From positions 18,900,225 through 18,964,224 of the forward strand of contig NC_035166.2 of the NCBI RefSeq assembly GCF_001659605.2: DNA of 64,000 nucleotides, read 5' to 3'. The position numbers were made by a program, and so were the translations under genes. Under the pieces are notes generated by a model. The model saw only the letters and a program-made list of their open reading frames with translations. It was not told where the DNA came from and searched no databases. Below, piece after piece: positions 12,178-25,016 of this stretch (positions within the stretch are counted from its first letter, which is position 1; the number at the start of each line of letters is the position of its first letter). Origin of the DNA: Manihot esculenta. Taxonomy: Eukaryota > Streptophyta > Magnoliopsida > Malpighiales > Euphorbiaceae.

Positions 12178-12811
12178 TGCATGTATGGCCAAATTGCATT
12201 TAGGCCAGTTTTATTATTTTGGTATTTTAGTATTTTGTGGGATTTATTTTAAATTAATTTGGCCTATATTAGAAGGCAAATTCGTGCAGTCCATTTAGGA
12301 AGGAGATTTCTCCAAGATAATTTAGGAAAATGATCTTTAATGTAATCCAGATTTGACTATTTGACTAGATACCCTTCCTATATTGTAATTACACCTTCCT
12401 ACAATAGAATTAGGGTTTGAAGGCTATAAAAACACTCTTAAGGTGGCAGCCATGAGAAGGAGGGAATAAAAATGATTTTATGAACAATATTTGGTTCGTC
12501 TCCATTATTTGGTAACTTATCAAGGTTTAACCTTGTGGCGTTCTGATATGGATCTCCTCCATGCTTAGTTAACTTATCAAAAATTTCTTGTGGCGTTCTC
12601 GAAGCTGGAATCGCTTGATTATCTATGTTTCTAATCACATGGTTGGTTAGGGGTGTGGTAGAGCAACCTTCGCTTGATTATCCATGTTTCTAATCACATT
12701 CGTTGGTTAGGGGTGTGGTAGAGCAACCTTCTGGAAGATATCTTTGTCTTGTTCTTTATCAAGTTGTGTGACGGGGTTTTTGATCACATGTTGATCCTGG
12801 GTTCCGCATCA
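11982..12811 (+). repeat. 3' LTR of the small non-autonomous element
   Basis: 830 bp, nearly identical to 10744-11572. It is preceded by the purine-rich GAAGAAGCAGAGAA, a plausible polypurine tract. Confidence 0.93.
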
Positions 12812-12816
12812 ACCTG

Positions 12817-13752
12817 TGTAGGTTCGGACCCGAGGAACCGAGGACCCCAGCAGTGAGTTCAGCTGCTTCTGAGTCAGTAGAGCTTCAGCCAGAGGTGAGT
12901 GGAATAACTCTTATGCTTTTAAATAAATAAACCAGTTTTAGCATGATTCACGCATCATGAATGCCATGAGATATAATAGGGTGCTTGCATTAGAACTCAC
13001 GAATATGTTGCATTGCATAATATGTTGATGATGCGGATGAATGTTGAATGATCCTTTAGTCCTCATATGTTATGATATGATGATGATACGGTATAGAAGA
13101 CCAGTGAGGCCCATTCTACGCCCCTGGCACCATGTAAGAGAAAGACCAGTGAGGCCCATTCTACGCCCCTGGCACAGTTGGACCATGTAGAGGACTATTG
13201 GTGACAAATTCATCCTTGATGTGATTAGCTGTGATGTGATGCATTTCATGTTATCATATATTTTAAATGTTTTATTATTCTGCTCACTGGGCTCTTGTAG
13301 CTCACCCCTCTCCCTTAAACCCCAGGCTTGCAGGTACAGGGTAGACCAGGAGGTCAGCAAGAGTAATGAAGTCTTGTGTATGTAATAGCTAGAATGTGGA
13401 CATGACAAAATTATAATGATGTAGAGTTGTGAATAGTTATGTAATATAATGACATTGAGGATTAGAGATTGTGCTTGACCCTATGTGTATGGTATCCCTT
13501 TTAATACATGATCTTAGATGTTTTGTAATGCTTATGTAAACCAACTCAACACATGTTACGTCACCCATTGGGGGCATTGATGAGGTCCCACAGAGGGGCC
13601 AATGTTTACGATTGTGGTTATGTTCAGTGCATGCACAGGTTGAGTTGGTGTATGAATGAATGAATGAAAGAAAAGTTTTTAATTTTTATGTATGTTGTTG
13701 ATCATGTATGGGATTAATCAGGTTCACAGGATGCATGTTAGGCTTGCTACGG
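12817..13752 (+). repeat. LTR of unit C, segment 2
   Basis: Continues segment 1 with the exon-like stretch after TGTGTAG, a donor-like CAGAGGTGAGTGG near 12893, two tandem units of GGCCCATTCTACGCCCC (13109-13175), and a pyrimidine-rich acceptor-like stretch near 13300-13330. It is interrupted at 13752 by element D; the last 66 bp are at 33445-33510. Confidence 0.92.
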
Positions 13753-15252
13753 TGTAATACCCGGCTAGACTCCGGTATCGGAATTCCTACCGTCTGGTGG
13801 AATCTCGGATGTCGGAAACCTCTAGAAGGGTAAAAGCATGTTTTCATGAAATGTTTTCATGTTTTGATGATTTTAAATATGATTTTAAAAGAGTTTTGCA
13901 TGAAAAGTCTTTGGAGGAAAACTCAGGTTCGGCCACCGAAAGTCAGGTTCGGCCGCCGAAAGTCAGGTTCGGCCGCCGAACTTGCATGCGCTTCGGGAGT
14001 GCTTTAGGCCCCCGAAAGCATGAGTGAGGGAAGTCCAGGTTCGGCCGCCGAAAGTCAAGTTCGGCCGCCGAACATTGTATGGATTCGGAGGCACATTCGG
14101 CCCCCGAACGTGGCCTGGCCAGCCACCTATAAAAATGGGGACTTAGCCGAAATGGGTGAGTTTTCTCCCATTTTCGGCCACAGCTAGCCTCCAACCTCCC
14201 TCTCTCAAATCTTTTGTTCTTCCTCCAAATCCACATCATTTTTCTTAAGTTTTGAGCTTGCATTGAAGGTTTTGAGCTTTTAAAACAAGTTTTGGAGCTT
14301 TGGGAACTCAGGAGCTCATTTTTGTGGATCTCCAAGTTTAGGTCGTCTCTCTCTCGATCTTCAAGAGGTAAGAGCCGATCTTAAGCTCCTTATGTGTTTT
14401 AACTAAGTTTTATGCAAGATCTATGGGTAGAAATGCATGTTAGGGTATATGTTGAGTTTGTGGGTTTTGATGCTTTGATGAACAATGTAGCTTGTTTATG
14501 TGTTGTTGGAAGTGTTGTAGATGGGGTATATGATGGTTTGAGACCCCTAGGTGTGATGTATGTGAGGTATGCATGTTTTAGAACTAGTTTTTGCATGATT
14601 TGAGATTGGGAGGCAAAATGCGCATAGAGGAGCTGAGTTTCTGCCCTTCGGGAGAAGCTCAGGTTCGGCCGCCGAAGTGACTTTCGGCCGCCGAACCCCC
14701 TTTGTGGAGGCAGCATTCGGCTGCCGAAGTTGCCCCCGAAAAGAGACTTTCGTCTCTGTCTGGGACTTTCGGCCGCCGAAGGTGCCGCCGAAAGTGTCTG
14801 ACTTTCGGCTCTGGAGGGACTTTCGGCCGCCGAACCTGCCGCCGAAAGTGCCCTGTCCAGCCATTTCATGCATGTATTTCTATGATTATTTCAGGATGTT
14901 CTAGGGGGTTTTTGGGGAGTTTATCAGAGTTATGTTTATGTGTGATTGGTCCCTCATTGGAGTCCACCTGTGTAGGTTCGGACCCGAGGAACCGAGGACC
15001 TCAGCAGTGAGATAGCTGCTTTAGAGTCTGTAGAGTTTCAGCCAGAGGTGAGTGGAATGAACCTTAAGTTTTTAAATAAATAAATGAAATATAACTTTTT
15101 GGAGCATGTTCATGCATCATATATGCCATGTGATATTTTAGGTTGTTTGCATTAGTATTCACGAATATGTTGCATTGCATAATATGATGTGGATGCGGAT
15201 TGGCTATTGGATGATCCTCTAGTCCTCCTATGGTATGATATGATGATGATAC
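13753..15252 (+). repeat. 5' LTR of element D, first part
   Basis: U3 has three palindromes starting at 13928, 13948 and 13968, exactly 20 bp apart, where the 3' LTR has only two. The TATA box is at 14128-14135, a donor-like AGAGGTAAGAG near 14366, and a second palindrome cluster at 14664-14845. It is cut at 15252 by element E (duplication GATAC). Confidence 0.95.
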
Positions 15253-17463
15253 TGTAACGACCCGGAAATCCGACCCGTTACCGGCGCTAGGATCCAGATC
15301 GGCTTAAGGCCGCCGGGACCCGTAGCAAGCCTACATACCTCCTGTAAACCTGTGGAATCCCATACATAACAACATATACATGATCTGTAAAAATTTTTCT
15401 TTCCTCTTATCCAAGCAAAACCTGTGCATGCACAAAATCATATATAAGCCCTACACTGAAGTCCTCATCAAATACTCCAATGGGGTATCATCATCATACA
15501 TATTAGCTTGGATAATCATAGTCATTAACATCATTACTCATTAAACACTCTGTACATAATGGGGATTCACACACCTCTAGGTCAAGCACTACTATAATCC
15601 TCAATACATCATCAAATCATTCATTACATTACATGGTCATAAATATTCATTACATCATGTTCATGTCCACTACTATCTATTACAACATACATGACTTAAC
15701 TTCACTCTAGCCGACTTCCTGATCTACCCTGTACCTGCAACTCTGGGGATAAAGGGTGTGGGGTGAGCTACTAGAGCCCAGTGAGCAGAATAATAAAACA
15801 TCAATTTAAATCATGCTTTCGTGTATGCGCCATAACACAAACATTTCACAACAAGGATGAACTTGTCACCATTTAGCCCCTACCTTTCTTACTTATACAT
15901 GCCGGGGGCGTAGAGCCGTAGCAGGCACACCCGGACTTCCATAATTTATCATAATGCCAGGGGCGTAGAGCCGTAGCAGGCACACCTGGACTCACATAGG
16001 CTATCATGACGTACAAGGGCTAATGGATCATTCAACATTCATCCACATCAACAACAAAGTATGCAATGCAACATATTCGTGAATTCTAATGCAAACAACC
16101 TAATGTATCTCATGGCATTCATGATGCGTGAATCATGCTAAAACATTTCATTAATTTGCTTTAAAACTTAAAGTTTATTCCACTCACCTTTGGCTAGCTC
16201 TGAAGAGACTCTGAAGCAGCTGGCTTACTGCTGGGGGTCTCGGTTCCTCGGGTCCGAACCTACACAGGTGGACTCAAATGAGGGACCAAACATACATGAA
16301 CATGACTCTAAAATACTCCCCAAAACCCCCTAAAACATCCTGAAAACAGCACATGAAAACATGCAAGAAATGGCTGAACAGGGCACTTTCGGCGGCAGGT
16401 TCGGCGGCCGAAAGTCCCTCTACAGCCGAAAGTCATGCAGGTTCGGCGGCACTTTCGGCGGCCGAACCTCCCAGACAGAGACGAAACTTGAGTTTCGGGG
16501 GCAGGCTTCGGCAGCCGAAACTGCCTCCACAAGGGGGTTCGGCGGCCGAAAGTCACTTCGGCGGCCGAACCTGAGTTTCTGCCGAAGGGCAGAAACTTGG
16601 CTCCCTTGTGTCCACAGCCTCCAAAACGCCTCAAAACATGCATAAACTTGTTTCTACACATGCATACACATCATACATCACACCTAGGGGTCTCAAACTA
16701 TAATATACCCCAACTACAACACTTCAAACAACACATTTCCAACATACATTGTTCATCAAAGCATCAAAACCCATAAACTCAACATATACCCTAACATGCA
16801 TTTCTACCCATAGATCTTGCATAAAACTTAGTTAAAACACATAAGGAGCTTAAGATCGGCTCTTACCTCTTGAAGATCGAGAGGGAGACGACCTAAACTT
16901 GGAGATCCATGAAAATGAGCTCCTGAGTTCCCAAAGCTCCAAAACTTGTTTCAAAAGCTTAAATCTTCAAAACCAAGGGAAAACAAGTGAAAATCTTGAA
17001 AGATTTAGAGGAAGAACATCAAAAATGGGTGAGGGGCGGCGGAAAGCTCACCTTGGCCGAAAATGGGGGAAAAGCTCGCCCGTTTTCGGCTAAGGGACCC
17101 TTTTATAGTGGCTGGCCAGACCACGTTCGGGGGCCGAATGTGCCTCCGCATGCATGCCATGTTCGGCGGCCGAACATGAGGTTCGGCGGCCGAACCTGGA
17201 CTTCCCTCACTCATGCTTTCGGGGGCCTAACGTGCCTCCAAAACACATGCATGTTCGGCGGCCGAACTTGCCTTTCGGCGGCCGAACCTGGGTTTTCCTC
17301 CAATGATTTTTCATGCAAAAATTCATTTAATTTCTTACTTAAAAACATGAAATACATGAAAACATTTCATAAAATCATAGTTTTACCCTTCTAGAGGTTT
17401 CCGACATCCGAGGTCCCACCGGACGGTAGGGATTCCGATACCGGAGTCTAGCCGGGTATTACA
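15253..17463 (-). repeat. 3' LTR of element E
   Basis: 2211 bp in reverse orientation (TGTAACGACCCG to CGGGTATTACA). Two tandem GGGGCGTAGAGCCGTAGCAGG units lie at about 15904-15990. The TATA box is at 17101-17107 on the minus strand. U3 palindromes include a pair at 17250-17290 of which the other LTR keeps only one. Confidence 0.96.
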
Positions 17464-17500
17464 TTCTCCCCCCCTTAAGAACATTCGTCCCCGAATGTTC
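17464..17500 (-). promoter_or_regulatory. Element E: polypurine tract and pre-PPT hairpin
   Basis: On the minus strand a perfect GAACATTCG / CGAATGTTC hairpin with GGGA loop (17479-17500) precedes a purine run (17464-17476) that touches the LTR. Confidence 0.82.
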
Positions 17501-17566
17501 CTCAACTAACATACAAAGCATGGCATCAATCATAACATACAACACATAGAATAACTAACACTCACC

Positions 17567-20500
17567 TCAAAACAGATGGGGGTATTGCTGGAGCATGGAC
17601 TCCCGTGTCTCCCAGGTGCATTCTTCAATATTGTGGTGGTTCCAAAGGACTTTCACCATCGGGATTTCCTTGTTCCTCAGCTTTCTGATCTGAGTGTCAA
17701 GAATCCGCACTGGCTGCTCTACATAGGTGAGATCCTCTTGGATCTCTACATCAGGCTCACTAAGAACCTTGCTCGGATCTGACACGTACTTTCTTAACAT
17801 GGAAACATGGAAAACCGGATGGATTCTTTCCATCGAAGCAGGCAAGTCTAGCTTGTACGACACATTACCGACCCTCTGAAGCACCTCGAAAGGACCGATG
17901 TACCGTGGAGCTAACTTACCCTTCTTCCCGAACCGAACCACTCCTTTCATAGGAGACACCTTGAGCAAAACCAAATCCCCCTCCTGAAACTCTAGCTGTC
18001 TTCTGCGGATATCTGCATAACTCTTCTGCCGACTAGCAGCAGTCTTGATCCTCTCTCTGATTATGGGTACCACCCTGCTGGTAAGCTCTACTAACTCCGG
18101 ACCCGCAAGAGTCCTCTCTCCTACTTCCTCCCAGCAGATAGGTGATCTGCACTTCCTCCCATACAAAGCTTCATATGGAGCCATCCCTATGCTAGCATGA
18201 TAGCTGTTATTGTAGGCAAACTCCACCAAAGGTAGATGCTGCCTCCAAGAACCGCCAAAATCTAGCACACACATTCTGAGCATATCCTCTATTGTCTGGA
18301 TGGTCCTCTCTGACTGTCCGTCTGTCTGTGGGTGGAAGGCAGTACTGAAGTCTAATCTGATACCCATAGCGTTCTGCAGACTCCGCCAAAACCTGGAGGT
18401 GAACTGGGGCCCTCTATCTGACACTATAGATACCGGGACCCCATGCAGTCTGACAATCTCATCTACGTACACCTGCGCCAACTTGTCCACAGAGTAACCA
18501 CTCCTGACAGGGATGAAGTGGGCAGATTTGGTGAGTCTGTCCACAATCACCCATATGGAGTCCAGTCTGTTGGACGTCGCCGGTAACCCCACTACGAAGT
18601 CCATAGCTATATTCTCCCATTTCCACTCTGGAATCGGTAGTGGATTCAACATTCCAGCCGGCTTCTGATGCTCTAGTTTCACCCTCTGACACACATCGCA
18701 GGCTGACACGAACAGTGCCACGTCCTTCTTCATAGCTGGCCACCAATACACTCTCTTCAAATCCTGATACATCTTGGTGGCTCCAGGGTGAACACTATAC
18801 CTGGTATTATGGGCTTCCCCCATAATATCTCCCTTCAGACCAATGTCATCTGGCACACATAATCTGTTCCCGTAGCGGAGGATCCCCTTATCATCAAACT
18901 TGAACTCATTACTCGGGCCTGACTGAACCGTTCTGGCTATCCTGACCAACTCGGGGTCCTCATGCTGTTTCTGAGCTACCTGCTCCAGAAACACGGGTGT
19001 CACTCTCATCTGAGCCACTAAGGCACCTGTGCCAGACAACTCCAACTGTAATCCCTCACTCATAAGTCTGTGGAACTCCTTCACCACCGGCCTCCTCTCT
19101 GCTGAAATGTGGGATAGACTGCCGAGTGATTTCCGGCTTAGGGCGTCTGCCACAACATTCGCCTTACCCGGATGGTACTGAATCTTGCAATCATAGTCAC
19201 TCAACAGCTCTACCCATCTCCTCTGCCTCAAGTTCAGTTCTCTCTGACTCAGGATGTACTGCAGGCTCTTATGATCTGTGAAGATCTCACATTTTACCCC
19301 ATAAAGGTAATGCCTCCACATCTTGAGTGCAAAGATCACTGCTGCCATCTCTAGGTCATGTGTGGGGTAATTCAGCTCATGCTTCTTCAGCTGCCTAGAA
19401 GCATAAGCGATCACCCTCTCATTCTGCATTAGCACACAACCCAGTCCCACACGGGACGCATCACAATATACTGAGAAGTCATCATCACTTTTTGGCAGAG
19501 CTAACACCGGTGCTGAAGTCAACCTCCTCTTAAGCTCCTCAAAGCTTTCCTCACACTGATCGGTCCATATGAACTTCTGATTCTTCTTTGTCAATTGGGT
19601 CATAGGAGCAGCAATCTTTGAGAAGTCCTGAACGAACCTCCTGTAGTAACCTGCTAAACCCAGAAAACTCTTGATCTCGGTCACTGTGGTGGGTCTAGGT
19701 CAGTTAGCTACAGCCTCTACCTTCTTGGGGTCTACTTCAATACCCTGTTCTGACACAATGTGCCCCAAGAATGAAATGCTCCTAAGCCAAAACTCACACT
19801 TGGAGAACTTGGCGTACAAGCCATGCTCTCTCAAGGTCTGCAAAACTGTCCTCAGGTGATGGGCATGCTCCTCTGCATTTCTGGAATACACTAAGATATC
19901 ATCTATGAAGACAATAACGAAGTGATCCAGATACTGACTGAATACTCTGTTCATGAGGTCCATGAATGCTGCAGGGGCGTTGGTCAACCCAAACGGCATC
20001 ACAAGGAACTCATAGTGCCCATACCTGGTCCTGAAAGCTGTCTTCGGTACATCTTCATTCCTTACCCTCAACTGATGGTACCCTGATCTCAGATCTATTT
20101 TGGAGAAACAACCTGCTCCTGCTAGCTGGTCGAATAGATCGTCGATCCTCGGCAAAGGGTACTTGTTCTTGGTAGTGACCTTGTTCAACTGTCTGTAGTC
20201 GATACAAAGTCTGAGGGATCCATCCTTCTTCCTCACAAACAAAACCGGAGCACCCCAAGGTGAAGTACTCGGTCGGATGAAACCCTTATCTACTAGCTCT
20301 TGCAACTGTTCCTTCAGTTCTTTCAATTCAGCTGGTGCCATCCTGTAGGGAGGGATAGAGATAGGCCTAGTTCCAGGCATCAGCTCTATTTCAAACTCTA
20401 TCTCCCTTGCAGGTGGTAGTCCTGGAAGCTCGTCTGGGAAAACATCTAAGAACTCACTCACCACAGGCACTGAGGCGGGCTCTTTGACATGACTATCTAA

Positions 20501-22540
20501 CTCCCTCACATGAGCTAGAAACCCCTGACATCCCTTCCTAAGCAACCTACGAGCCTGAAGAGCTGAGATCAAACCTCTAGGTGTACCCCTCTTGTCTCCT
20601 CTGAAGACGACCTCTGACCCATCCTGATCTCTGAATCTGACTACCTTGTCTCTACAGTCCAAGGTAGCACCATGGGTCGATAACCAATCCATCCCTAGAA
20701 TGACGTCAAAATCTGTCAAATCTAGAACCACAAGGTCGGCGGAAAGGCATCTTCCCTCTATGAAAATTGGACTACACTGGCAGACTGACTCTGCCACTGA
20801 TGGGTCACACTTGGGTCCACTGACCCATAGGGGAAACTCTAACCCAGAGACCATCAATCCTGCCCTCTCCACGACTCTCGGAGCAATAAAAGAATGAGAT
20901 GCACCCGGGTCCATTAAGGCATACACATCAGAACAACCAATGATGAGATTACCTACCACCACGGTGTTGGATGTGTTGGCCTCCTGCTGAGTCATAGTGA
21001 AGATCCGTGCCGGAGCTGATGGACCTTCACCTCTGTATCCTGCTGATGAAGAGGCTGACCCTCTCCCTCTGCCTCTGCCACTGGCCTGTGTTGCGGCTGG
21101 AGCTACTGGCTGCACCACACTGCCGGAGGCTGTCTGCTGAGACGGTGCTGCAAAGGCTGCTCTAGGACAATCTCGAGCCAAATGACCCGCCTGTCCGCAT
21201 CTGAAACACGTGTTTGTCCCTGCCAGACATACTCCCTTGTGTGGTCTCCCACATCTCATACATGCTGTAACCTCTGCGCCAGAGCTTGAGCCACTGCCTA
21301 AACCCAGACCTGATTTGATCTTGTTCCAGAACTTATTCTTCTTAGATTTTCTGTGGCCTCTGTCCCACTTCTTACTGCCTGCAACTACTGCACTCAGAGA
21401 AGAAGAGTCTAACCTTTCCCCACCTGGGGTCTTGGAACCAGAGGACTGTGCCACTGACTGTTTTACCTTCCCCTCAACGATAGCACTAGCCTCCATTCTC
21501 CTAGCCATATCCACTATGGCATGGAAACTCTCCCTCTCTGCTGACTGTATTAAAGAGGAATACCTGGAGTGCAGCCTCATAATATATCTCCTTGACTTCT
21601 TTTGATCTGTGTCCAAATTCTGCCCAGCATATGGCAACAACTCCAGGAACCTGTCTGTGTACTCCTCCACACTCATCTGTTCAGTCTGCCTCAACTGTTC
21701 GAATTCTATCATCTTCTGCTCTCTAGAGCTCTCAGGGAAAGCCCATCCTGCAAACTCATTTGCGAATTCCTCCCAGGACATACTGTCCGCTCTCGGGTTC
21801 ACATAGTTCTTAAACCAATCACGTGCCTTCTTGCACTCCAGTGTGAACCCAGCCATTTGAATGGCTCTACTGTCATCAGCCCCTATCTCATCTGTAATAG
21901 TCTTGACCCTGCTCAGATACTCAAATGGGTCATCGCCTGCTCTGTACTGAGGAGCACCCAACTTCATGTAATCGGTCATCTTGACCTTGCTCCCTCCAGA
22001 TGAGGTAGGTTTGGGTACTTGTGTTTCCGGGACAGTAGGTACTGGTGGTGGTGGAGGTGCAACATCCCCTGGGGTAGGGTTTGCTGTACTGGTATAGGGA
22101 GGTGGAGGTGGGTACATGGGGTACTGAGAGTATGGTGGGTATGGCATATGTGGAGGATAAGGGCTAAAACTGGGGTAATCCGATGTACCTCCCATCGAAT
22201 ACCCTGGATGGTGTGAATAGGGTGGGTAGTGATGTGGCTGGACATAACTCGAGGCCTGAGTGCCTCCTTCTGATTCTCCCATGCCCTCTTCCGGCATGCT
22301 CGCACCAAGACTGCCATCCCTCCTCTGATCTACTTCCATATTCTCAGACATTCCTCCCTGCACTGTTCCCCTTACTGATCTGCTTCTACCCAGATCCAAA
22401 GACCTTCTAGGGTCTCTAGCTACTCTGTCTCTGTTGGACCTACTGGACATTGCCCTAGGCAATGCTGGAGGACGGGCATCAGCGCCCTCGTCTTGAGGTG
22501 GCACTCCAGTCAATCGTGCAGATCGACGAGTTCCTCTCAT
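17567..22540 (-). pseudogene. Element E gag-pol polyprotein, intact but for one nonsense codon
   Basis: A single frame of 1657 codons from the MRGTRR start (22540) to PHLF plus TGA. N-terminal gag has a Pro/Tyr-rich segment and a retrotransposon gag domain, then a CCHC knuckle [14 protein letters not shown]. Protease has DPGASHSF. Reverse transcriptase has F-I-D-D. RNase H has CDASRVGLG. Integrase has an H2C2 zinc region and a D-D-E core (SDRGPQF, then TDGQSE). The C-terminal chromodomain is about 60 residues. The only break is TGA at 19700-19702 (codon 947), where the sister copies have Trp, at the RT-RNase H connection. An upstream in-frame extension to 22609 exists, but the MRGTRR Met is conserved in copies D and F and follows an acceptor-like TTTTTCAG. 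Confidence 0.95.
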
Positions 22541-22590
22541 TCTATCTTCTGAAAAACAGCACATAGTACAAGCAATCATTAGTATCATAT

Positions 22591-22614
22591 GGTTCATGTG
22601 GAAACACATGAACC
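22591..22614 (-). promoter_or_regulatory. Element E leader hairpin upstream of gag
   Basis: Ten-base arms GGTTCATGTG and CACATGAACC with a 4-nt loop. The stem is identical to those in D and F, but the loop is TTTC rather than TGCC. Confidence 0.6.
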
Positions 22615-22794
22615 CTCATCACATACATAGCATCACATCATAGCATTTATGCACATGCATATCATCATGGCATATCATATCATCATATAGACAGGACTCT
22701 ACATCCTATCCCAGTGGACATGACTTTCCTAGTGTGCTTGACCTTCTAAAACATCTATGAGCCAGACACTCTAGGTCCGACCATATGAACCTAG

Positions 22795-22807
22795 GGCTTT
22801 GATACCA
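22795..22807 (-). promoter_or_regulatory. Element E primer-binding site
   Basis: Reads TGGTATCAAAGCC on the minus strand, three bases inside the 5' LTR. It differs by one G-to-A from the canonical TGGTATCAGAGCC in D and F. A hairpin CTAGGTTC / GGACCTAG (22771-22794) abuts it downstream. Confidence 0.85.
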
Positions 22808-22810
22808 CTC

Positions 22811-25011
22811 TGTAACGACCCGGAAATCCGACCCGTTACCGGCGCTAGGATCCAGATCGGCTTAAGGCCGCCGGGACCCGTAGCAAGCCTACATACCTCC
22901 TGTAAACCTGTGGAATCCCATACATAACAACATATACATGATCTGTAAAAATTTTTCTTTCCTCTTATCCAAGCAAAACCTGTGCATGCACAAAATCATA
23001 TATAAACCCTACACTGAAGTCCTCATCAAATACTCCAATGGGGTATCATCATCATACATATTAGCTTGGATAATCATAGTCATTAACATCATTACTCATT
23101 AAACACTCTGTACATAATGGGGATTCACACACCTCTAGGTCAAGCACTACTATAATCCTCAATACATCATCAAATCATTCATTACATTACATGGTCATAA
23201 ATATTCATTACATCATGTTCATGTCCACTACTATCTATTACAACATACATGACTTAACTTCACTCTAGCCGACTTCCTGATCTACCCTGTACCTGCAACT
23301 CTGGGGATAAAGGGTGTGGGGTGAGCTACTAGAGCCCAGTGAGCAGAATAATAAAACATCAATTTAAATCATGCTTTCGTGTATGCGCCATAACACAAAC
23401 ATTTCACAACAAGGATGAACTTGTCACCATTTAGCCCCTACCTTTCTTACTTATACATGCCGGGGGCGTAGAGCCGTAGCAGGCACACCCGGACTTCCAT
23501 AATTTATCATAATGCCAGGGGCGTAGAGCCGTAGCAGGCACACCTGGACTCACATAGGCTATCATGACGTACAAGGGCTAATGGATCATTCAACATTCAT
23601 CCACATCAACAACAAAGTATGCAATGCAACATATTCGTGAATTCTAATGCAAACAACCTAATGTATCTCATGGCATTCATGATGCGTGAATCATGCTAAA
23701 ACATTTCATTAATTTGCTTTAAAACTTAAAGTTTATTCCACTCACCTTTGGCTAGCTCTGAAGAGACTCTGAAGCAGCTGGCTCACTGCTGGGGGTCTCG
23801 GTTCCTCGGGTTCGAACCTACACAGGTGGACTCAAATGAGGGACCAAACATACATGAACATGACTCTAAAATACTCCCCAAAACCCCCTAAAACATCCTG
23901 AAAACAGCACATGAAAACATGCAAGAAATGGCTGAACAGGGCACTTTCGGCGGCAGGTTCGGCGGCCGAAAGTCCCTCTGCAGCCGAAAGTCATGCAGGT
24001 TCGGCGGCACTTTCGGCGGCCGAACCTCCCAGACAGAGACGAAACTTGAGTTTCGGGGGCAGGCTTCGGCAGCCGAAACTGCCTCCACAAGGGGGTTCGG
24101 CGGCCGAAAGTCACTTCGGCGGCCGAACCTGAGTTTCTGCCGAAGGGCAGAAACTTGGCTCCCTTGTGTCCACAGCCTCCAAAACGCCTCAAAACATGCA
24201 TAAACTTGTTTCTACACATGCATACACATGCATACACATCATACATCACACCTAGGGGTCTCAAACTATAATATACCCTAACTACAACACTTCAAACAAC
24301 ACATTTCCAACATACATTGTTCATCAAAGCATCAAAACCCATAAACTCAACATATACCCTAACATGCATTTCTACCCATAGATCTTGCATAAAACTTAGT
24401 TAAAACACATAAGGAGCTTAAGATCGGCTCTTACCTCTTGAAGATCGAGAGGGAGACGATTTAAACTTGGAGATCCACGAAAATGAGCTCCTGAGTTCCC
24501 AAAACTCCAAAACTTGTTTCAAAAGCTTAAATCTTCAAAACCAAGGGAAAACAAGTGAAAATCTTGAAAGATTTAGAGGAAGAACATCAAAAATGGGTGA
24601 GGGGCGGCGGAAAGCTCACCTTGGCCGAAAATGGGGGAAAAGCTCGCCCGTTTTCGGCTAAGGGACCCTTTTATAGTGGCTGGCCAGACCACGTTCGGGG
24701 GCCGAATGTGCCTCCACATGCATGCCATGTTCGGCGGCCGAACATGAGGTTCGGCGGCCGAACCTGGACTTCCCTCACTCATGCTTTCGGGGGCCTAACG
24801 TGCCTCCAAAACACATGCATGTTCGGCGGCCGAACCTGGGTTTTCCTCCAATGATTTTTCATGCAAAAATTCATTTAATTTCTTACTTAAAAACATGAAA
24901 TACATGAAAACATTTCATAAAATCATAGTTTTACCCTTCTAGAGGTTTCCGACATCCGAGGTCCCACCGGACGGTAGGGATTCCGATACCGGAGTCTAGC
25001 CGGGTATTACA
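22811..25011 (-). repeat. 5' LTR of element E
   Basis: 2201 bp in reverse orientation. Minus-strand TATA box at 24669-24675; palindrome clusters at 23945-24130 and 24690-24840. A CATACACATG repeat near 24220-24235 is duplicated relative to the other LTR. Confidence 0.96.
24669..24675 (-). promoter_or_regulatory. TATA box of the element E promoter (5' LTR)
   Basis: TATAAAA on the minus strand, shortly downstream of the GC-rich palindrome array and of the conserved TGGCCAGCCA. The same arrangement occurs in all LTRs of the family. Confidence 0.75.
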
Positions 25012-25016
25012 GATAC

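Larger units (their letters stand above)
10744..12811 (+). mobile_element. Small non-autonomous LTR retrotransposon (TRIM-like)
   Basis: A 2068-bp element with 5-bp target duplication ACCTG (10739-10743 and 12812-12816). Its two LTRs are 829 and 830 bp (10744-11572 and 11982-12811), both TGATACGG to CCGCATCA. They differ at about nine positions by eye, roughly 1 percent, so the insertion is recent. The internal part is only 409 bp: an initiator-Met-type primer site, an A- and T-rich leader, a tiny frame and a purine-rich tract. There are no gag or pol domains, so it must be mobilised in trans (inference). Confidence 0.93.
15253..25011 (-). mobile_element. Element E: full-length Tekay-type chromovirus, minus strand
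   Basis: A complete 9.76-kb element inserted in the 5' LTR of D with target duplication GATAC (15248-15252 and 25012-25016). In element orientation the 5' LTR is 22811-25011 and the 3' LTR 15253-17463. They differ by roughly ten substitutions, one 12-bp duplication and one 20-bp unit. Its gag-pol has a single nonsense codon. Being nested in D, which is nested in C, it is the youngest layer of the stack and the copy nearest to intact. Confidence 0.97.

Noticed and set aside
13921..14090. Regularly spaced short repeats that look CRISPR-like
   Set aside because: The spacers are 7 bp and nearly identical, and the array lies in a plant LTR promoter; there are no cas genes.
22540..25011. Pararetrovirus-like RT and RNase H, as in plant viral insertions
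   Set aside because: LTRs, primer sites, integrase with chromodomain and 5-bp target duplications identify Ty3/gypsy retrotransposons; no movement or coat protein is seen.
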